Positions 59,011 to 64,000 of a DNA stretch of 64,000 nucleotides are shown piece by piece. Each line of letters opens with the position of its first letter. The stretch's first letter is position 1. The notes beneath the pieces are model-generated. The model saw only the letters and a program-made list of their open reading frames with translations, ran no database searches and was not told the origin of the DNA. The position numbers and the translations under genes were made by a program. Source of the DNA: Trichobilharzia szidati (taxonomy: Eukaryota > Platyhelminthes > Trematoda > Strigeidida > Schistosomatidae); contig OX235271.1 in assembly GCA_944472155.2 (NCBI GenBank), positions 101,135,256 through 101,199,255 on the forward strand, read 5' to 3'.

Positions 59011-60384
59011 TTGTTTGGCAAACTGGTCCTAACTTCTTTTAGGGAAATAATCGTATATGTATATATAGCATTTGTGAGGAAACTGTAGTTGAAAACTAAA
59101 TTATCTATTGCTTACAATTAAGGGAAACTATTAAACGGATCACTTCGAGGACTGAACTTCAAATGCAACAGTAATTATCCTTTCAATGTAATTTTATTTT
59201 TCACGGTGATTCCTCTAAAGACAACAAGTATTCAGTGGTCAGCCCTTGCTTATAATTTGTACAATCAATTATTTTCAGTACTTAAGTTCTTAGGATGAAA
59301 GTAACAAGTTCTGAAGGTAAGACGTTCCAAGCAGCAATCAATAATACATTGTCTTTCATTACTGCTTTTACAACGGAATATAGATAAAATGATTAAATGA
59401 AGGGAATGTATGAATAACAGCTTTTCCTTGGGGTCAAATTGCAACCAATTTTCAAAGTAAATCTACTTAACAGTCTTATCTTGTACATCAATGGGTCGAT
59501 ATTCCAGAAGTGGTAATCTTTATTCTACTAATACCCTTTTGTTTATTGCGTATGTCACCTTCTGTCTAATACTGTCTCGTGGGTAGGACTGAAAACTGAC
59601 ATTGTATTATATAAACTGTACACTGAACATGAAATAACTCAAGAATTTCCACTTAAGTTTAAACAAAACTAGGGACTTCTAGCTTGATGTTAAATAAAAA
59701 TTATTCATATCACTAAAAAGCAAGTATGTGTGGGCAAGTAAGGATCATAAGGTTTTATTCAAATATTCCTGTATACAGCTTCTTTATATACCTTAATTTT
59801 GCTTAATTTTAAAATAGTTGTATTTTGCAGTTGTTGCCTACCTATGATGACTTTCATATTTATTACACTTTGTCAAGGCTTGGATGTCATTGGATGGTAA
59901 CTCTCGAAACTTATCAGTGAATTTAATGTCCATCGAGGTCATGTTTTCAGCACTTCTGCCAACTGTTTTCACTTATGCCTGAGACTGCAAAGGTCTCTCT
60001 TCTCAGTGGTTTGTCATATCTTCTTGTTTTTGCGTGTTAGTGATGGTGACTTTAGTGGTTGATATTGTGATAAGTGATTAGATTAGTTTTCCTTAGAGCA
60101 TCAATTTCGTATATTTTCCAGTCTACTAAGTTGTATTATCAGTCATATCAGATTACATCCTTGCGGAGACATCTTAAAACGTTGTTTTTCAAACAAATTA
60201 ATCACACTAAATCTCATTGAGTTAATCTAAACCGATTTTTTTTAAATACTCGAACCACTCGACTCACAATCTAATAAGTTTAAAAATTATTCTGTGTTTC
60301 ATGGTAACTGTATAGGATGAATTTTAGGGGTTGTTATAAGGGTGAAAACATGTGATTGAAGTGTTTCCGCCACATAGAGGAGGC
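59011..60384. other. No gene seen
   Basis: A+T-rich spacer without recognisable features. Confidence 0.45.
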
Positions 60385-61610
60385 AGAATATTCTAGGAAC
60401 AAAATCATATCAAATGATTCGCAAGAGTTTGTGCGTGACGCTTCGAACAAAGACAAAACTCTTACAACACAGAAACTTTTCTTGCATCATCTACTTGAGA
60501 AAACAATTGATTGATAATGCAGCCTACAATGATCTGAGACCTAGAATGTCACAGTATGGTTTGCCGAAAAAGCACAAAATAAATATCTTCCAGAGAACAG
60601 TAATGTCAGTGGTAAACTATGTTTGTTAGGAACTAGCCTGTTAGCCAGCAGAGAAGCTAAAACCAGTTCATGGCAGATTGGCTATAAATGGATCCAAAGA
60701 TGCTAATGTTCCTGGGAAATTGAGTGAAGATAACACATGCAGTTTTGAATATACGAACAATAAAGTTCAGCGAATAGTCTCTTTTCGGAGAATTCGGCAG
60801 TTTTGTTTCGATAACAAACCTCATCAGCAGACTGGAGTAGCCATAAGAAGTCCTGTCGGAACTGTTCTTGCTGATATTTTTATCGGAAATCAGAAAACAG
60901 TCAAAGAAAATTCACAGCTGAAAAACTGGGTTTATGTAAGGTGTTTGGATAATACGTTCATGACTTCCAGGGACATGAACCACGCTTGTAAATTATTCCA
61001 AAGTTTCAACAGTGTGCATCAAATGTGAATGCCAGGATAAGTTCCCTGTGTTTCTCAGTGAGATGAGATGATGGCACAACAGAAAGGGAGAAATATATCG
61101 CGTGTATACCTCAACCGAATATTGCTTAAACTGCACTAGTTTCTGTCCAGTGAAATACAAACAATCATTTGTCAGATCATTGTTTAAAAACGCGCAGAAA
61201 CTTTTCTCGGAAGATAGATTGTATGAAGAGTTGGACGTTCCTGAATAGCAGTCGCCTGAAAACGGATATCCAGAGAAATTTGTAGGACTATAAGGAAGAA
61301 ATCAAAGTAAAAAACCGTTTGTAAAGTTGCGAAGATGCCTGTATTTACTTGGCCAACCTTCAGACGAGATGCATCAAACAGAATTTCTCTTTAATACAAT
61401 TTATTTGGTAATTAAAATTGTTCCTGTTGACAACTTTAGTAGTGTTCTTTACCAGTCGGAATTGGGCGGGTACCCATCATAATTTCCCTCTCCCGGCTTT
61501 GTTTACAAACTCACATGTACATGCCAAAACAAGTACTTTGAAAGCATAAAATGACGAGTATTCATACATTTCTCCTAACTTTTTCAAAAATCGTGAGGTT
61601 TAAAGGTTCC
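60385..61610 (+). pseudogene. Penelope-like element, RT to GIY-YIG, decayed (PLE-1-like)
   Basis: KQLIDNAAYNDLRPRMSQYG near 60508 and PKKHKINI near 60567 correspond to RT motifs just before PLRPI in the intact copy. The next frame (60678-61028) has TGVAIRSPVGTVLADIFI (motif B) and YVRCLDNTFMTS near 60934, where LDNT replaces VDDT. SVKYKQSFVRSLF-like residues, NGYPEKFV near 61264, and a broken LTCTCQNKYFESIK-like stretch near 61505 mark the linker and GIY-YIG start. Same order and strand as the neighbour at 61656, but far more decayed, so it is an older copy and not a terminal repeat of the younger one. Confidence 0.8.
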
Positions 61611-61629
61611 TAGTTCCTTCCCAACGCCT

Positions 61630-61680
61630 TGGCCGTCAACTAATCTGTTCGGTAACGCCAATTTCTGAAACTCATCAGAT
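61630..61680 (-). ncRNA. Hammerhead-like motif just upstream of the intact PLE
   Basis: Minus strand: CTGATGA (61678-61672), a 6-base region GTTTCA, GAAA (61665-61662), then an imperfect stem III and TTA followed by GTTGAC, which can pair with the bases before CTGATGA through wobbles. It aligns with the left arm of the 37584 element (ACTC-TCAG, ATTTC spacing). It suggests that this PLE also began with an inverted arm, but stem III is poor. Confidence 0.35.
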
Positions 61681-63893
61681 CGACCAAACTACCTCTAACT
61701 CTAAAGAACCTGCGCCGCATCACTAAATCACATATCGACTCATCTCAGAGATACATCACCGCTTTAAGGTCAAATCTAGTGAAATTCGACAGTCTACTGG
61801 AAAGCCTTAATTTGGTGTGTCGTATAAAGTTCATCAACTTCATACAAGATTTACAATCGCAAACAGCCAACTCAAATGGAAAGAAGCTCAGAAAATCTTT
61901 AGTAGTTGAACAACTACAAGAAGAATTTCCACAGTGCCCAGAAAAATACATATACAATTTATCAGATGTGAAACTTAATAAAATCGAAACTGAAGCTCTG
62001 TCCTTAGGATTTAAGTACCACGTACCAAACCCGTTTATAAACAGAATCAATACAGAAACGCAGTTTGAGTATTTATACAGTCAACTTTCCGACCTTAAAC
62101 CCATAGACGAGGATAAAAGAGTCTGGTTTAAGTCCAAAATGATCGATATTGCAGAACAATATCAGATCTCTCCTCCAGCACACTCAAAATTATTTACTAA
62201 AGAACACAGAACAGCAATAAAAAACCTACGAAATAATGAAAACATCGTCATTCTCAAACCAGACAAAGGCTCAGGTGTCGTAATAATGAACCGCCGAGAC
62301 TACATCTCAAAAATGAAAACCATTCTCGATGATCCAATAAGATTCCAAGTCGATACGTCCAAAAAAGAAGCAACAGCGGCCTTCGAAAATAAAGTAAGCA
62401 AGCACCTCAAAGGACTACTTAAAGAAGGGCTAATAGACAACAGCACTTACAACGACCTTAAACCAAGGGGTTCGCGTGTACCATTCATGTACGGTCAACC
62501 CAAAGTCCACAAAAGTGATGTACCATTGAGACCTATAATATCAATGGTGAAATCACCATGCCATAAACTGGCTAGATGGTTGGCCCAAAAGCTGGAACCC
62601 ATTCGAAAAAAGCTGGCAGCTCACAGTATCAAAGATTCCTTCCAGTTTTCACAAGAATTAGATCAACTCGATATTTCAGATAGACTTCTCGTGTCATACG
62701 ACGTTTGTTCACTGTTTACCAGCATACCCATCGAAGAAACAGTAAAAATCATATGCCAGCAGTCCGAACTGCTCCCTCTTCCAGAAAATGAGCTACGCAA
62801 ATTGTTATTTCTATGTACAAAGAATATTCAATTCCGATTCAACAATCAGCTGTACCGGCAGATTGACGGGGTGGCTATGGGTTCACCTCTGGGTCCTGTT
62901 CTTGCTGACATATTCATGGCTCATCTTGAACAGACTCAAATGAAAGAAGAAATAGAAAGAACCACCTATTACTGCAGATATGTCGACGACACGTTTGTGG
63001 TCTGCAATGATATAGAACACGCGTCCACAATGTTTGAGAAACTCAACGCGGCCCATCCCAACATCGCATTCACAATTGACTACGAAAGAAACAACCAGTT
63101 CCATTTCCTAGATGTCAACATAAAAAGAAGAAACGATGGGACAATTCAAAAATCTGTCTACAGGAAAGAAACTTGGACTGGTCAATACCTACATTATCAT
63201 AGCTTTTGCCCAACCAGTTACAAACGATGTCTAGTAAAAACGCTCTTCAGCAGAGCCAAAGAAATATGTTCAGAAGACAAGATTGAAGAAGAACTTGAGA
63301 TCATCGAAAAGAACCTTATCGAGAATGGATATCCTCGAAAGTTCATATTAAAATATAGAAATGAAGAAGTACACAAACCGAAACCCGACACCGTTGAAAA
63401 GAAACCAGTTTTCATCTGTCTAGCGTACAAAGGGGAAGACGTATCCACAAGAACACAAAAAAGAATCACAGGTGCATTAAAAAGAACGTTTCCAGCCGCC
63501 AGACTGATCCTACTTCACAACACTGTGTGCTCGTTAACCCAGTCAAAAGTAGATGAGTTCCCTACTCACGTCAACTCCAACTGCATTTACCAATTCACGT
63601 GCACCTGCGGAAGCAAGTACATAGGAAGGACTGAGAGGACAGCATCTACTAGATTTTCTGAGCACATTCCTAAGAGTCTCCGTACAAAAGGAAGAAAAGT
63701 GTTATCAAGTGCAATCGCCAGACATCTAATTGACACAGGACACACAGTAGAAATCAGCCAAGCCTTCAAAATAATCAATACACAAAGAAACCCACGGCTA
63801 CTTCGCTTCGCAGAAGCCATTGCTATCAAGAGATTTCGACCAGACCTTTGTATACAGAAAGATAGTGTGATTAATCTTTCACTACCTTGGTAA
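61656..63893 (+). CDS. Penelope-like element RT and GIY-YIG polyprotein, near intact
   Basis: The frame is open from the stop at 61653 to TAA at 63891-63893, about 745 codons, close to the usual PLE length. No ATG occurs before about 62140, so the start is lost or lies in a missing 5' part. RT landmarks: PLRPIIS near 62526, SYDVCSLFTSIP near 62694 (motif A, Asp), GVAMGSPLGPVLADIF at 62868 (motif B), YVDD at 62979-62990 (motif C, both catalytic Asp present), FLDV near 63104. Linker: CIYQFTCTCG at 63582. Endonuclease: KYIGRTERTASTRFSEH from 63615, then IARHLIDTGH. It ends LSLPW. The protein would nick DNA, prime from the nick and copy its RNA in the nucleus. No frame shift is seen, so it may be recent. 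Confidence 0.85.
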   Translation, partial: RQFLKLIRSTKLPLTLKNLRRITKSHIDSSQRYITALRSNLVKFDSLLESLNLVCRIKFINFIQDLQSQTANSNGKKLRKSLVVEQLQEEFPQCPEKYIYNLSDVKLNKIETEALSLGFKYHVPNPFINRINTETQFEYLYSQLSDLKPIDEDKRVWFKSKMIDIAEQYQISPPAHSKLFTKEHRTAIKNLRNNENIVILKPDKGSGVVIMNRRDYISKMKTILDDPIRFQVDTSKKEATAAFENKVSKHLKGLLKEGLIDNSTYNDLKPRGSRVPFMYGQPKVHKSDVPLRPIISMVKSPCHKLARWLAQKLEPIRKKLAAHSIKDSFQFSQELDQLDISDRLLVSYDVCSLFTSIPIEETVKIICQQSELLPLPENELRKLLFLCTKNIQFRFNNQLYRQIDGVAMGSPLGPVLADIFMAHLEQTQMKEEIERTTYYCRYVDDTFVVCNDIEHASTMFEKLNAAHPNIAFTIDYERNNQFHFLDVNIKRRNDGTIQKSVYRKETWTGQYLHYHSFCPTSYKRCLVKTLFSRAKEICSEDKIEEELEIIEKNLIENGYPRKFILKYRNEEVHKPKPDTVEKKPVFICLAYKGEDVSTRTQKRITGALKRTFPAARLILLHNTVCSLTQSKVDEFPTHVNSNCIYQFTCTCGSKYIGRTERTASTRFSEHIPKSLRTKGRKVLSSAIARHLIDTGHTVEISQAFKIINTQRNPRLLRFAEAIAIKRFRPDLCIQKDSVINLSLPW

Positions 63894-64000
63894 CCCTAAC
63901 TCTATTTTATTTTATTTTTGTTTTGCCTTTCTGTCAGTATGCCTGTGTGTTTGTCTTGTTACGTAACATTCTATTCAATTTTGACCTTCAAGTTTCTAAA
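63894..64000 (+). other. Start of the PLE 3' region
   Basis: T-rich sequence after the stop codon, like the region after the 38441 and 21700 copies. The expected terminal repeat with hammerhead lies beyond the window. Confidence 0.5.

Noticed and set aside
60385..61610. Old PLE as the terminal repeat of the intact PLE
   Set aside because: The two differ too much in sequence and decay to be two ends of one insertion.
61745..62050. 101-codon minus-strand frame as a gene
   Set aside because: Shadow of the PLE coding frame.

Overview
The window is A+T-rich eukaryotic DNA, most likely from a blood fluke (Schistosoma or a close trematode). The main clues are Sm-alpha-type hammerhead repeats, tails of an SR2-like RTE retrotransposon ending in AAT repeats, and many Penelope-like elements (PLEs) with reverse transcriptase (RT) and GIY-YIG endonuclease domains. 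I recognise no host gene exon with confidence. The sequence reads as intergenic or long-intron DNA built from layers of retroelements.

Layout. 1-12 kb: tRNA-like hammerhead repeats (families F1, F2 and Sm-alpha/F3), a short telomere-like tract and one RTE tail. 12-26 kb: an RTE tail, two decayed PLEs (16.2 and 21.1 kb), an F1 copy, an F4 tRNA-like repeat, and two PLE remnants abutting at 25.4 kb. 26-37 kb: a hammerhead foldback at 27.9 kb, F1, F2 and F3 copies, and two PLE fragments of other lineages (31.3-31.9 kb minus, 33.8-34.7 kb plus). 37-39 kb: a complete PLE insertion with inverted arms and a target-site duplication. 39-53 kb: sparse, with F4, RTE and PLE fragments and one F1 copy whose hammerhead core is intact at every conserved position. 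53.4-54.0 kb: a compact insertion made of hammerhead, GIY-YIG ORF and hammerhead. 54.7-60 kb: F1 copies and two RTE tails. 60.4-63.9 kb: a decayed PLE followed by a PLE whose RT plus GIY-YIG frame is open for about 745 codons.

How the parts relate. The recurring theme is the hammerhead ribozyme. Cores or decayed cores occur in three tRNA-like repeat families and next to at least three PLE types. Most have a stem III that is self-complementary or very short, a form expected to work best as a dimer or across tandem copies. Many copies are foldbacks with a hammerhead on each strand. Several insertions are bounded by 10-13 bp direct repeats, which indicates retroposition. The PLEs (RT plus GIY-YIG) and the RTE are the plausible sources of enzyme; the F1-F4 repeats look non-autonomous.

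Limits: everything was read by eye. Ends of decayed copies are approximate, and family names F1-F4 and PLE-1 to PLE-3 are local labels.
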